Positions 17,448-25,598 are shown, counted from the stretch's first letter. The stretch is 64,000 nt of DNA from Geodermatophilus sp. DSM 44513 (GCF_032460525.1 NZ_CP135963.1:4402001-4466000); one strand, 5' to 3'. Translations and numbers: made by a program. Notes: generated by a model from the letters alone, not told the origin.

Positions 17448-18652
17448 CGCATGCCGGCCAGCGGGGACTCGTCGCACATCTTCGCGGGGACGGCCGGCAT
17501 GCCGAGCAGCGTGGGCTGGCCGCGGACCGGGCCGGTGTGCGAGTGGTCGACCGAGCTGCGCGGCGCGACGGTGCCCGCGTCGCGGGCGGCCAGCGCGGAC
17601 TCGCCGTAGCCCTGCACGCACTCGGGGTCGGGACCGTCCAGGGGCAGGCCGGTGAAGAACTTGGCCGCCATGCAGCCGCCCCGGCAGGCGTCGAAGTGCG
17701 CGCACTTCGTGCAGGCGCCGCCGGTCTGCGGGCTGCGCAGGTCGGCGAACAGCTCCGAGTGCTGCCACACCCGCTGGAACCCGCCCGGCGAGCGCACGTT
17801 GCCGGCGAGGAACTGCTCGTGGATGGCGAACGGGCAGGCGTAGACGTCACCCACCGGGTCGATCAGGCAGACCACCCGGCCGGCGCCGCAGAGGTTCAGG
17901 CCGGGCAGCGCCTCGCCGAACGCCGACAGGTGGAAGAACGAGTCGCCGGTCAGCACCCGGTCACCGTTGGCGAGCAGCCAGGCGTAGAGCTCCCGCTGCT
18001 GGGCCTGGGTGGGGTGCAGGGAGTCCCAGACGTCGGCGCCGCGGCCCGACGGGCGCAGCCGGGTGATCCGCAGCTGGGCGCCGTAGCGGTCGGTGAGCGC
18101 CCGGAACTCGTCGAGCTGCCCGGCGTTCTCCCGGGTCACCACGACGGACACCTTGAAGTCGCGCATGCCGGCCTCGGCGAGGTTCTCCAGCGCCCGGATG
18201 GCGGTGGCGTAGGAGCCGGTGCCGCGGACGCGGTCGTTGACCTCGGCGGTCGCGCCGTCCAGGGAGATCTGCACGTCGACGTAGTCGGTGCGGGCCAGCT
18301 GCTCGGCGCGGGCGCGGTCCAGCCTGACGCCGTTGGTGGAGAACTTGACGCCGACGTCGTGGCCGATGGCGTAGTCGAGCAGGTGCCAGAAGTCCGGCCG
18401 GACGGTGGGCTCGCCGCCGCCGACGTTGACGTAGAAGACCTGCATGCGCTGCAGCTCGTCGATCACCGCCTCGGCCTCGGCGGTGGACAGCTCGCGCGGG
18501 TCGCGCCGTCCGGAGGAGGACAGGCAGTGCGCGCAGGCCAGGTTGCAGGCGTAGGTGAGCTCCCAGGTCAGGCAGATCGGCGCGTCCAGCCCGTACTCGA
18601 ACTGGTCGACCAGCCGCCCGCCCACGGGGCGCTGGGGCAGGACGCTGGTCAT
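17444..18652 (-). CDS. mftC: mycofactocin radical SAM maturase MftC
   Basis: A 402-residue radical SAM enzyme. C36, C40 and C43 in CNLACAHC bind the SAM cluster, and GGGEPTVRPDF is the SAM-binding GGE loop. The C-terminal SPASM region carries the auxiliary-cluster cysteines (LCGAG, CLIDP, YACPF, CTKCAHFDACRGGC, ECVQGYG). MftC decarboxylates the C-terminal Tyr of MftA and crosslinks it to the penultimate Val. The ATG overlaps the mftB stop (ATGA). Confidence 0.95.
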   Translation of the reverse strand: MTSVLPQRPVGGRLVDQFEYGLDAPICLTWELTYACNLACAHCLSSSGRRDPRELSTAEAEAVIDELQRMQVFYVNVGGGEPTVRPDFWHLLDYAIGHDVGVKFSTNGVRLDRARAEQLARTDYVDVQISLDGATAEVNDRVRGTGSYATAIRALENLAEAGMRDFKVSVVVTRENAGQLDEFRALTDRYGAQLRITRLRPSGRGADVWDSLHPTQAQQRELYAWLLANGDRVLTGDSFFHLSAFGEALPGLNLCGAGRVVCLIDPVGDVYACPFAIHEQFLAGNVRSPGGFQRVWQHSELFADLRSPQTGGACTKCAHFDACRGGCMAAKFFTGLPLDGPDPECVQGYGESALAARDAGTVAPRSSVDHSHTGPVRGQPTLLGMPAVPAKMCDESPLAGMR

Positions 18653-19152
18653 CGGTGAGCCTCCGGGGTGGCCTCGTCGCAGGGGCCCGCCGCGAGCTCC
18701 GGACGGCCCTCCTGCAGGGTCCCGCCGCGAGCGTGCGAGCGGTGGGGGGCAGGAGGGTCCTTCTCGGGGGGCGACGAGGTCCTTCTCTCGATCATCTGCG
18801 AGCGGGCGAGGTCGGCCAGCGCCCGGCGGTAGGCGGGCTGCTGGGCCACCGGGACGCCGCAGGCGACCAGGGCGGCGTCGGCGCTGGGGTGCTCGGCCAG
18901 CGTCTCGACGACGGTGACCAGCGCCTTCGACTTGAGGAAGGACAGCTTCCTGGTCCCGAAGGAGTAGACCAGCGCGCCGAACGGCTCCGGGCGCAGGGCC
19001 ACCGACGGGGCCTTGCGCCAGGGCAGGGACGGGTCGAAGCCCGCGGACGGGGCGGGCGCGGGAGCGCCGGAGCCCGACGGGGAGGCGGCGCCGGCCCCGC
19101 CGGGGGGCGCGACCGGCGCCGCGAGCGGCGCGTCGATCAGTACACCCCGCAC
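18649..19152 (-). CDS. mftB: mycofactocin precursor-binding protein MftB with repeat-encoded tail
   Basis: A predicted 167 residues, against roughly 100 for typical MftB. The PqqD-like RiPP recognition domain is WRKAPSVALRPEPFGALVYSFGTRK onward to ALADLARSQMIE (about 48-124). It hands MftA to MftC. A Pro/Ala-rich stretch precedes it. GTG 19152 overlaps mftA by 16 bases and is the only canonical start before the core; CTG 19142 at a CTGA junction with mftA is an alternative. The last 40 or so residues are translation of two nested copies of the dispersed element, with the expected stop changed (AGA where TGA is seen elsewhere). Confidence 0.88.
   Translation of the reverse strand: MRGVLIDAPLAAPVAPPGGAGAASPSGSGAPAPAPSAGFDPSLPWRKAPSVALRPEPFGALVYSFGTRKLSFLKSKALVTVVETLAEHPSADAALVACGVPVAQQPAYRRALADLARSQMIERRTSSPPEKDPPAPHRSHARGGTLQEGRPELAAGPCDEATPEAHR
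18670..18787 (-). repeat. nested structured elements, copies B-outer and B-inner, inside mftB
   Basis: Outer copy: GAGAAGGACC then stem TCGTCGC, closed far away by GCGACGA-GGCC (18674-18680 pairs with 18771-18777). In its loop sits a complete inner copy (18705-18765) with stem CTCCTGC/GCAGGAG and its own AAGGACC and GGCC ends. The right-half motif GCTCGCGGCGGG is present twice, once per copy. The whole unit is open in the mftB frame. Confidence 0.8.
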
Positions 19153-19262
19153 ATGCCGTCGATGGAGACCTCCTCGACGAGGGACTCCTCGACCAGGGTC
19201 TCCTCGACCGCGGGAGCGGCCTCCGGGCCGCTGCCGGTCTGGGTGTCGTCGGTCTCGGGCAC
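19137..19262 (-). CDS. mftA: mycofactocin precursor peptide MftA
   Basis: A 41-residue peptide ending in IDGMCGVY, the invariant MftA C-terminus. The final Val-Tyr is converted by MftC and MftE into the redox-active core. The acidic leader contains LVEE twice, the part recognised by MftB. The GTG start at 19262 has AGGAGG 5 bases upstream. It is the first gene of the minus-strand mft operon and overlaps mftB. Confidence 0.96.
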   Translation of the reverse strand: MPETDDTQTGSGPEAAPAVEETLVEESLVEEVSIDGMCGVY

Positions 19263-19303
19263 GGCGCCTCCTGTGATCCGGGTCATGCGGTGGCGGGCAC
19301 GTT

Positions 19304-19323
19304 AGTGACACCCAGTGCCACCC
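19304..19323. promoter_or_regulatory. candidate MftR operator between mftA and mftR
   Basis: Two tandem decamers AGTGACACCC and AGTGCCACCC, each containing a GTGNCAC palindrome, spaced exactly one helical turn apart. They lie 42 bases upstream of mftA and 65 upstream of the chosen mftR start, the natural site for the divergent TetR regulator. Inferred from position and symmetry. Confidence 0.4.
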
Positions 19324-19387
19324 GGCAACACCGGCCGCGTGTCCGGCGGCGCGCCGTCCGGGCGGTCCGGTGGCGCAGGATGGGCCG

Positions 19388-20002
19388 GTGACCGAGGGGC
19401 CCGTGGACGTGCGCGCCGACACCCGCGCCCGCCTGCAGCAGGCGGCCCTGGAGCTGTCCACCCGGGACGGCTTCGAGCAGGTCACCGCCGACGACATCGC
19501 CGAGGCGGCGGGGACCAGCCGGCGCACGTTCTTCCGCTGCTTCGCGACCAAGGCCGACGCGGTGTGGGGCGAGTTCGGCGCGCACGTCGACCGCCTCGAG
19601 CGGCTGCTGGCGGCGACCCGTGACGACCAGCCGGTGCTGGCCTCGATCTGCGCGGCCTACGTCGAGGTCAACGACTACGCCGACGGCGACCTGCCGATCC
19701 TGCGGCAGCGGATGGCGCTGATCCTCGGCGAGCCGGCGCTGCAGGCCCACTCGCAGGTGCGCTACGCCGACGTCGACCGGGTGGTGGCCGAGCACGTCGC
19801 CCGCCGCACGGGGCAGGCCCCCGGCGACCTGCTCCCCCGGCTGGTGGCCACCACCACGCGGGCCGCGGCGACCACGGCGTTCGAGGTGTGGCTCGCCGAC
19901 GGGACGACGACCCTCGGGCGGGCCCTGCACGCCGCCTTCGACCAGCTCGCGCTCGGCTTCCCGGCCCTGCGTGGGGCCCCGCCGTCCTCGACGACCAGCT
20001 GA
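19388..20002 (+). CDS. mftR: TetR-family regulator MftR
   Basis: A predicted 204 residues. The N-terminal TetR helix-turn-helix is FEQVTADDIAEAAGTSRRTFFRCFATK (about 29-55). The C-terminal all-alpha ligand domain contains LILGEPALQAHSQVRYAD, typical of MftR. Known MftR proteins repress mft genes and respond to acyl-CoA. GTG 19388 is chosen for AGGA 8 bases upstream; an in-frame GTG at 19370 is possible. It is transcribed divergently from mftA. Confidence 0.9.
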   Translation: MTEGPVDVRADTRARLQQAALELSTRDGFEQVTADDIAEAAGTSRRTFFRCFATKADAVWGEFGAHVDRLERLLAATRDDQPVLASICAAYVEVNDYADGDLPILRQRMALILGEPALQAHSQVRYADVDRVVAEHVARRTGQAPGDLLPRLVATTTRAAATTAFEVWLADGTTTLGRALHAAFDQLALGFPALRGAPPSSTTS

Positions 20003-20011
20003 GCTGATCAT

Positions 20012-20053
20012 CGCGGGTCCTGGCTCACCGCAGGCAGTGAGCCCGGACCCGCG
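20012..20053 (+). terminator. hairpin after mftR
   Basis: Arms CGCGGGTCCTGGCTCAC (20012-20028) and GTGAGCCCGGACCCGCG (20037-20053) pair over 17 bp with one mismatch around an 8-base loop, 9 bases after the mftR stop. Separates mftR from the methanol dehydrogenase gene. Confidence 0.65.
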
Positions 20054-20088
20054 ACGGCGAGCCCGGACCCGCCCGGACGCCGGGGTGG

Positions 20089-20110
20089 GCGACCCTGCCC
20101 GGTCGGGCAG
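20089..20110. promoter_or_regulatory. palindrome CTGCCCGgtCGGGCAG upstream of the methanol dehydrogenase
   Basis: A 16-base palindrome about 135 bases before the ATG at 20244. The 20 bases 20089-20108 recur exactly at 39651-39670, upstream of a MoxR gene. A candidate operator; the binding protein is unknown. The rest of 20054-20243 shows no gene. Confidence 0.35.
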
Positions 20111-20243
20111 GTGCACCTCACCGGGCGGGCCGACCTGCACCTCCGGACGGCCGGTTCCGCCCCGGCACCCCTGCCGCGACCCGTGACGGCGCTCCTAGCG
20201 TCCGCGCCGACGACCCCGCCGGCAGCAGGAAGGGCCCCTCCCC

Positions 20244-21536
20244 ATGAAGGTCGAAGAACTCCTCAGGCCGTTCCCGATCAAGGAGTTCCACCCGTTCCCG
20301 CGGGCCCTGATGGGCCCCGGCGCCCACGAGATCATCGGCCCGGAGGCGCTCAAGCTGGGCTTCAAGCGGACGCTGATCATGACGTCGGGCCTGCGCGGCA
20401 CCGACATCGTCCACAAGATCGCGGAGTCGATGAAGTACCACGGCCTCGAGGTCGTCGTCTACGACAAGGTCGAGTCCAACCCCAAGGACTACAACGTCAT
20501 GGACGCCGTGGGGATGTACCAGGAGAACGAGTGCGACAGCTTCGTCTCCATCGGCGGCGGGTCCAGCCACGACGCCTGCAAGGGCGCGCGCATCTCGGTG
20601 GCCCACGACGGGCGCAGCGTCAACGAGTTCGAGGGGTTCAACCAGTCGGAGAACCCGAAGAACCCGCCGCACATCGCCGTCTCCACCACCGCCGGCACCG
20701 GCTCGGAGACCAGCTGGGCCTACGTCATCACCGACACCACGACCGACCCGGACAACCCGCACAAGTACGTGGCCTTCGACGACACCAGCGTGACCACGCT
20801 GGCCATCGACGACCCGGTCCTCTACTACGACTGCCCGGTCGACTACACCGCCCAGTGCGGCTTCGACGTCCTGGCGCACGCCAGCGAGCCCTACGTGTCC
20901 CGGCTGAACTTCCAGCCGTCCCTCGGCAACGCCCTGTACGCGATCAAGCTGACCAGCCAGCACCTGCGCCAGGCGGTGTGGAACGGCCAGGACCTCGGCG
21001 GCCGCGAGGGCATGATGTACGCCCAGTACATCGCCGCGCAGGCGTTCAACTCCGGCGGCCTGGGCATCATCCACTCGATCAGCCACGCGGTGAGCGCCTT
21101 CTACGACACCCACCACGGGCTGAACAACGCGATCGCGCTGCCGCGGGTCTGGGCGTTCAACATGCCCACCCAGTACCAGCGGTTCGCCGACATCGCCGAG
21201 GCCATGGGCGTGGACACCCACGGGATGACCGCCCCGCAGGCCGCCGACGCCGCACTGGCCGCGGCCATCCGGCTGATGCGCGACGTGGGCATCCCCGAGC
21301 GGTTCGTGGACGTCACCACCGACAGCTACTCGAAGAACCGGCTGGGGCAGGGCCCGACGCGCTTCTACGAGAACGCCGCGGTCATCAAGGGCGACGACAC
21401 CGACGTCGACCGGATCACCAACCACGTGCTCGGCGACGCCTGCACGCCGGGCAACGCCAAGGAGTGCACGTTCGAGACCGTCCGCCCGGTGGTCGAGCAC
21501 TGCATGTCCGGCGACCTCGACGACCTGCTCGGCTGA
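20244..21536 (+). CDS. mno: NDMA-dependent methanol dehydrogenase (iron-type ADH), mycofactocin-linked
   Basis: A 430-residue type III alcohol dehydrogenase closely resembling the actinobacterial methanol:NDMA oxidoreductase (MNO/MDO) of Amycolatopsis and mycobacteria. SIGGGSSHDACKGA binds the dinucleotide. Metal ligands are in GFDVLAHASEPY (Asp, His) and IIHSISHAVSAFYDTHHG (two His). In this family NAD(P) is tightly bound and mycofactocin is the likely electron acceptor. The ATG has AGGAAGGG about 10 bases upstream. Its location beside the mft locus and a MoxR-VWA pair supports the role. Confidence 0.92.
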   Translation: MKVEELLRPFPIKEFHPFPRALMGPGAHEIIGPEALKLGFKRTLIMTSGLRGTDIVHKIAESMKYHGLEVVVYDKVESNPKDYNVMDAVGMYQENECDSFVSIGGGSSHDACKGARISVAHDGRSVNEFEGFNQSENPKNPPHIAVSTTAGTGSETSWAYVITDTTTDPDNPHKYVAFDDTSVTTLAIDDPVLYYDCPVDYTAQCGFDVLAHASEPYVSRLNFQPSLGNALYAIKLTSQHLRQAVWNGQDLGGREGMMYAQYIAAQAFNSGGLGIIHSISHAVSAFYDTHHGLNNAIALPRVWAFNMPTQYQRFADIAEAMGVDTHGMTAPQAADAALAAAIRLMRDVGIPERFVDVTTDSYSKNRLGQGPTRFYENAAVIKGDDTDVDRITNHVLGDACTPGNAKECTFETVRPVVEHCMSGDLDDLLG

Positions 21537-21549
21537 CCCGTCACCGACC

Positions 21550-21585
21550 CAGGGGCGGGGCGGTCCCCCCGCCGTCCCGCCCCTG
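21550..21585 (+). terminator. hairpin between the methanol dehydrogenase and MoxR genes
   Basis: CAGGGGCGGGGCGG (21550-21563) pairs with CCGTCCCGCCCCTG (21572-21585), 14 bp with one G-T wobble and an 8-base loop. No U-run. It could terminate part of the transcripts or protect the dehydrogenase mRNA, giving more enzyme than MoxR-VWA. Confidence 0.5.
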
Positions 21586-21610
21586 TCCGCCCACCGCCCA
21601 GGAGTGCCGC

Positions 21611-22831
21611 GTGACCCTCCAGCCCGTGCCCGCCGACGCCGTCCCCGCCTCCCCCGACTTCGACTCGCCGGACGACGTGGCCCGCGCCTTCGCCGAGCAC
21701 GGCTACATCGCCGACCGGCGGCTGGCCACCACCACGTTCGTCATGTCCCGGCTGGCCAAGCCGCTGCTGCTGGAGGGCCCGGCCGGGGTCGGCAAGACCG
21801 AGCTGGCCAAGACGCTGGCCGCCGCCACCGGACGCCGGCTGCTGCGGCTGCAGTGCTACGAGGGCCAGGACGAGACCAAGGCGCTCTACGAGTGGGACTA
21901 CGGCAAGCAGCTGCTCTACACCCAGATCCTCCGGGACAAGGCCGCCGAGCTGCTCGAGGACACCACCTCGCTGGCCGACGCCGTCGACCGGATCGCCGGC
22001 GCGGACAGCGCCTTCTTCAACGAGCGGTTCCTCGCCCCGCGGCCGCTGCTGGAGGCGGTCCGCTCGCCGGACCCGGTGGTGCTGCTGGTCGACGAGGTCG
22101 ACCGCGCCGACGAGGCCCTGGAGGCGGTGCTGCTGGAGATGCTCGCGGAATACCAGGTGTCGGTGCCCGAGATCGGCACCTTCGTCGCCCAGCAGGCGCC
22201 GTACGTCGTCCTGACCTCGAACAACACCCGCGACCTGTCCGCGGCGCTCAAGCGGCGCTGCCTGCACCTGTTCCTGGAGTACCCCGACGCCGACCGCGAG
22301 CTGGAGATCCTCCGGTCCAAGCAGACCGGCCTGGCCGACGCGGCGGCGCAGCGGCTGGTGCAGATCGTCCGCGGGCTGCGCGGCCTGGACCTGCGCAAGG
22401 CCCCGAGCATCTCCGAGACCATCGACTGGGCGCGCACCCTCGCTGTCCTCGGGGTGAGCGAGCTGGACGCGCAGGTGCTCGGCGACACCGTGTCCGTCGT
22501 CGCCAAGTACGAGCGCGACGTGCAGCGCTCGCGCGAGGCGCTGCCCCGGCTGGTCGACCCCAACGCGACGGTGCCCGCGCCGGCGGACCACGGCCACGGC
22601 CACGCGCACGGGTCCCACTCCCACGGCGGGCACGCGCACACCCACGACGACGGGGACGACGGGCGCCGGGCGCGGGCGGCCAAGGACACCCCCGGCCGGC
22701 ACGACGGGAACTACTACGGCCAGCAGGCGCCGGCGGAGTCCCCGCCGCCGGCCGCTCCGCGGCAGGTGCGGCCCGGGCAGGGCGAGCGGTCGTTCAACCG
22801 GGGCGGCGGCGCCCGGCGGCGGCCGGTCTGA
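21611..22831 (+). CDS. MoxR-type AAA+ ATPase with histidine-rich C-terminal tail
   Basis: A 406-residue AAA+ protein. Walker A is GPAGVGKT at residues 56-63, Walker B LLVDEVDRADE near 158, sensor 1 LTSNNTRDL and the arginine-finger region ALKRRCLHLF. Such ATPases (CoxD, CbbQ, NorQ type) work with VWA proteins to insert metals or activate enzymes. Beyond residue 325 a segment such as HGHGHAHGSHSHGGHAH carries over ten histidines, a likely metal-binding store not usual in MoxR. The GTG start follows CAGGAG. It is downstream of the methanol dehydrogenase, with the VWA partner 1 base after its stop. Confidence 0.88.
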   Translation: MTLQPVPADAVPASPDFDSPDDVARAFAEHGYIADRRLATTTFVMSRLAKPLLLEGPAGVGKTELAKTLAAATGRRLLRLQCYEGQDETKALYEWDYGKQLLYTQILRDKAAELLEDTTSLADAVDRIAGADSAFFNERFLAPRPLLEAVRSPDPVVLLVDEVDRADEALEAVLLEMLAEYQVSVPEIGTFVAQQAPYVVLTSNNTRDLSAALKRRCLHLFLEYPDADRELEILRSKQTGLADAAAQRLVQIVRGLRGLDLRKAPSISETIDWARTLAVLGVSELDAQVLGDTVSVVAKYERDVQRSREALPRLVDPNATVPAPADHGHGHAHGSHSHGGHAHTHDDGDDGRRARAAKDTPGRHDGNYYGQQAPAESPPPAAPRQVRPGQGERSFNRGGGARRRPV

Positions 22832-22832
22832 G

Positions 22833-24344
22833 GTGGAGGGCGCCCTGCACCGGTTCGTCCGGCTGCTGCGACTGCGCGGGATGCGGGTCTCCACCGCGGA
22901 GGCGATCGACGCCTACGCGGCCGCGGCCGCCGTCGGGGTGCGCGACCGGGCGGCGCTGGAGGCCGCGCTCGGCGCGGCGCTGCTCAAGGACCGCCGGGAC
23001 GCCGAGGTCTTCGCCGACACCTTCGCCCGCTTCTTCTCCCTGCGGGCGGTGGTCGAGGCCGAGCAGGCCCACGGGCACGCGCACGACGACCTGGCCGACA
23101 CCGGCGCGCTGCAGCGGATGACCTGGTCGCCGGACCCGGCCGCCGACGTGCAGGAGGGGCACAGCCACGGCAAGCCGGTGGACATCAAGGAGTTCTTCAA
23201 GCCCGAGGACCTCGCCGCGCAGTACAACCTGCACCAAGAGGCCAACAAGATCGACATGGCCTCGCTGACCCACGAGATCATGCTGTCCTCGGAGAGCCGC
23301 GGCGGCGACGCCTCCGACGCCCAGCAGGTGCAGCTGGAGGTCACCCGGCTGCACGACCCGGGCCTGCCCGGCGACCTGGTCCGCGCCGGCGGCACGCGGC
23401 TGGACCTGGAGCTGTCGGTGGCCCAGCAGCAGGCGCTGCGCGACTGGCTGGCCGACCCGGTCGGCGATCTGGACCCCGAGGTGGCCGAGGTGCTGCGCCG
23501 CCAGCTCGCCGGGGTCATCGAGGACCTGCCCGAGCTGCTCGCCGCCCACCTGCAGAAGCTCGCCGAGATGACCGAGGTGGCCATCGAGGAGCGGGAGCTG
23601 GCGCGGGCGCCGGTGGAGGAGGTGACCGAGGCCGACCGCGCGCGGATCGAGGAGTCGCTGCGCCGGCTGGCCACCTCGCTGCACGGCGGGCTGACCCACA
23701 AGAAGCGGCAGTCCCCGCGCGGGCGGGTCGACGTGGCCCGCACGATGCGCCGCAACCTGAAGTACGACGGCGTCCCGTTCCGGCCGGTGACGACCCGGCT
23801 CGCGGAGGACAAGCCGCGGCTGGTCGTGGTCGCCGACGTGAGCCTGTCGGTGCGGACGACGGCGCGGTTCACCCTGCACGTCGTCCACGCGCTGCAGGAC
23901 CTGTTCGCGCAGGTGCGCACCTTCGCGTTCGTGGACGACGTCGTCGAGATCACCGACCTGTTCGACGAGCACCCGCTGGAGCACGCGCTGGGCCTGGTGT
24001 TCGGCGGCGACGTGATCGACGTGGACGCCTCCAGCGACTACGGGACGGTGTTCGCGAAGCTGGCCGCCGACCACTCCGGCGCCTTCACCCGCCGCTCGAC
24101 GCTGCTGGTGCTCGGCGACGGCCGCGGCAACGGCAACGCCCCGCGGCTGGACGTGTTCGCCGACCTCACCCGGCGGGTGCGCGAGACCATCTGGCTGACC
24201 CCGGAGCCGCGGTACTCCTGGGCGCTGGGCGGCTGCGACCTGCCCGCCTACGCGGAGAACTGCAGCCGGGTGGAGGTCATCCGCGACCACTCCGGGCTGG
24301 AGGGCTGGGCGACCGACGTGGTCACCCGCGCGTCCGCCCGCTGA
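22833..24344 (+). CDS. VWA-domain protein, partner of the His-tailed MoxR
   Basis: A 503-residue CoxE-like protein. The N-terminal helical part (FVRLLRLRGMRVSTAEAIDAY) is followed by two short His clusters, HGHAHDD near 80 and GHSHG near 110. The VWA domain starts near residue 330 with MIDAS DVSLSVRTT (DxSxS). It should form a complex with the MoxR ATPase and bind the client enzyme through the metal site. The GTG start is 1 base after the MoxR stop. The gene stop is the first codon of element copy C. Confidence 0.85.
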   Translation: MEGALHRFVRLLRLRGMRVSTAEAIDAYAAAAAVGVRDRAALEAALGAALLKDRRDAEVFADTFARFFSLRAVVEAEQAHGHAHDDLADTGALQRMTWSPDPAADVQEGHSHGKPVDIKEFFKPEDLAAQYNLHQEANKIDMASLTHEIMLSSESRGGDASDAQQVQLEVTRLHDPGLPGDLVRAGGTRLDLELSVAQQQALRDWLADPVGDLDPEVAEVLRRQLAGVIEDLPELLAAHLQKLAEMTEVAIEERELARAPVEEVTEADRARIEESLRRLATSLHGGLTHKKRQSPRGRVDVARTMRRNLKYDGVPFRPVTTRLAEDKPRLVVVADVSLSVRTTARFTLHVVHALQDLFAQVRTFAFVDDVVEITDLFDEHPLEHALGLVFGGDVIDVDASSDYGTVFAKLAADHSGAFTRRSTLLVLGDGRGNGNAPRLDVFADLTRRVRETIWLTPEPRYSWALGGCDLPAYAENCSRVEVIRDHSGLEGWATDVVTRASAR

Positions 24345-24402
24345 AGGAGGCTCCGGTCCTCCTCACCGCTCGCGAGCTCGCGGCGAGCCTCTGGACCGGG
24401 CC
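24342..24402 (+). repeat. stop-codon-associated structured element, copy C
   Basis: Begins with the TGA of the VWA gene (TGAAGGAGG). Stem CCGGTCC (24353-24359) pairs with GGACCGG (24393-24399). The loop CTCACCGCTCGCGAGCTCGCGGCGAGCCTCT keeps the family core; the end is GCC. It occupies most of the gap before the SRPBCC gene. Confidence 0.72.
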
Positions 24403-24436
24403 GCCGAGATCCGGTCACGGCTGACACACTGCGCCC

Positions 24437-24955
24437 GTGTCCGCGCTGACCCACGCCGCGTCCGTCGTCGTCGCCGCCTCGCCGGAGGAGGTCTACGACC
24501 TGGTGTCGGACGTGACCCGCACCGGGGAGTGGAGCCCCGTCTGCCGCTCCTGCTGGTGGGACGAGGGCGCGACCGGCGCGGTGGGTGACTGGTTCACCGG
24601 GCGCAACGAGACGCCGGACCGCACCTGGGAGACCCGCAGCCAGGTGGTCACCGCCGACCGCGGCCGCGAGTTCGCCTGGGTGGTCGGCGGCACGCTGGTC
24701 CGCTGGGCGTTCACGATGGAGCCGGTCGAGAGCGGCACCCGGCTGACCGAGTCCTGGGAGTTCCTGCCGGCCGGGCTGGCCCGCTTCGCCGAGCGCTTCG
24801 GGGACGACGCCGAGCGCCAGGTCGAGGACCGCACCCGCGCCGCGCACGAGGGCATCCCGGCCACCCTCGCCGCCGTCAAGCGCATCGCCGAGTCCGGCCG
24901 GACCGGAGTCGCTCGAGTGCGGGAACCCTCACCGAGCGACTCCAGCTCTAGATGA
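24437..24955 (+). CDS. SRPBCC (polyketide cyclase/START-like) family protein
   Basis: A 172-residue single-domain protein. ASVVVAASPEEVYDLVSDVTRTGEWSPVC is the family N-terminus, and TRLTESWEFLP the C-terminal strand. These fold into a ligand-binding helix-grip; the ligand is unknown. GTG start at 24437. Its 3' end overlaps the convergent response regulator gene by 8 bases. Confidence 0.8.
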   Translation: MSALTHAASVVVAASPEEVYDLVSDVTRTGEWSPVCRSCWWDEGATGAVGDWFTGRNETPDRTWETRSQVVTADRGREFAWVVGGTLVRWAFTMEPVESGTRLTESWEFLPAGLARFAERFGDDAERQVEDRTRAAHEGIPATLAAVKRIAESGRTGVARVREPSPSDSSSR

Positions 24956-25598
24956 GGCCGAGCTTGGAGCCCGCGTAGACGGCCTCCGCGCGGCGGGACA
25001 CCGCCAGCTTGCGCATGACGTTGCCGACGTGGAACTTCGCCGTCGTGGCCGAGATGTACAGCTCCCGGCCGATCGCCTCGTTGGACAGCCCGCGGGCCAG
25101 CAGGGTGAGCACCTCGCGCTCGCGGGCGGTGAGGGCCGGGCCACTCCGGGCCGGGGACGGCGGCGCGGACAGCGAGCGCACCACCATCGTCGCGCTGTGG
25201 CTGTCGAAGGCGCTCTCCCCGCGGCGCACCGCCCGGATGGCAGCCACCAGCGCCACGGCGTCGACGTCCTTAAGCACGTAGCCGCGGGCGCCGCGCTGGA
25301 TGGCCTCCAGCACCAGCTGCTGGTCGAGGAACGTGGTCACCACCAGCACGCCGGGCGCGGGGCTGGCGGCGGTGAGCTGGCCGCACAGCGCCAGCCCCGC
25401 GACGTCGGAGCCGGCCGACAGCTTGAGGTCCAGCAGCACGATGTGCGGGCGGCTGGCGGCCACCAGGTCCAGCGCCTCGCCCGCGGACGCCGCCTCGCCG
25501 ACCACCTCGATGTCCGGCTCGCGCTCCAGGATCGAGCGCAGCCCCTGCCGGACGATCGCGTGGTCGTCGACGATGACCAGCCGGATGACCTCACCCAC
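24948..25598 (-). CDS. LuxR/NarL-family response regulator
   Basis: A 216-residue two-domain regulator. The receiver domain has the acidic pair DD at 11-12, phospho-acceptor D57 (LLDLKL) and the conserved Lys in YVLKD. The C-terminal HTH (LTAREREVLTLLARGLSNEAIGRELYISATTAKFHVGNVMRKL) is LuxR type. The GTG start overlaps the kinase stop over GTGGGTGA. The cognate kinase is upstream. The arrangement Fe-ADH, kinase, regulator is like the mycobacterial MnoS-MnoR region, so target genes are likely alcohol dehydrogenases. Confidence 0.9.
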   Translation of the reverse strand: MGEVIRLVIVDDHAIVRQGLRSILEREPDIEVVGEAASAGEALDLVAASRPHIVLLDLKLSAGSDVAGLALCGQLTAASPAPGVLVVTTFLDQQLVLEAIQRGARGYVLKDVDAVALVAAIRAVRRGESAFDSHSATMVVRSLSAPPSPARSGPALTAREREVLTLLARGLSNEAIGRELYISATTAKFHVGNVMRKLAVSRRAEAVYAGSKLGLI

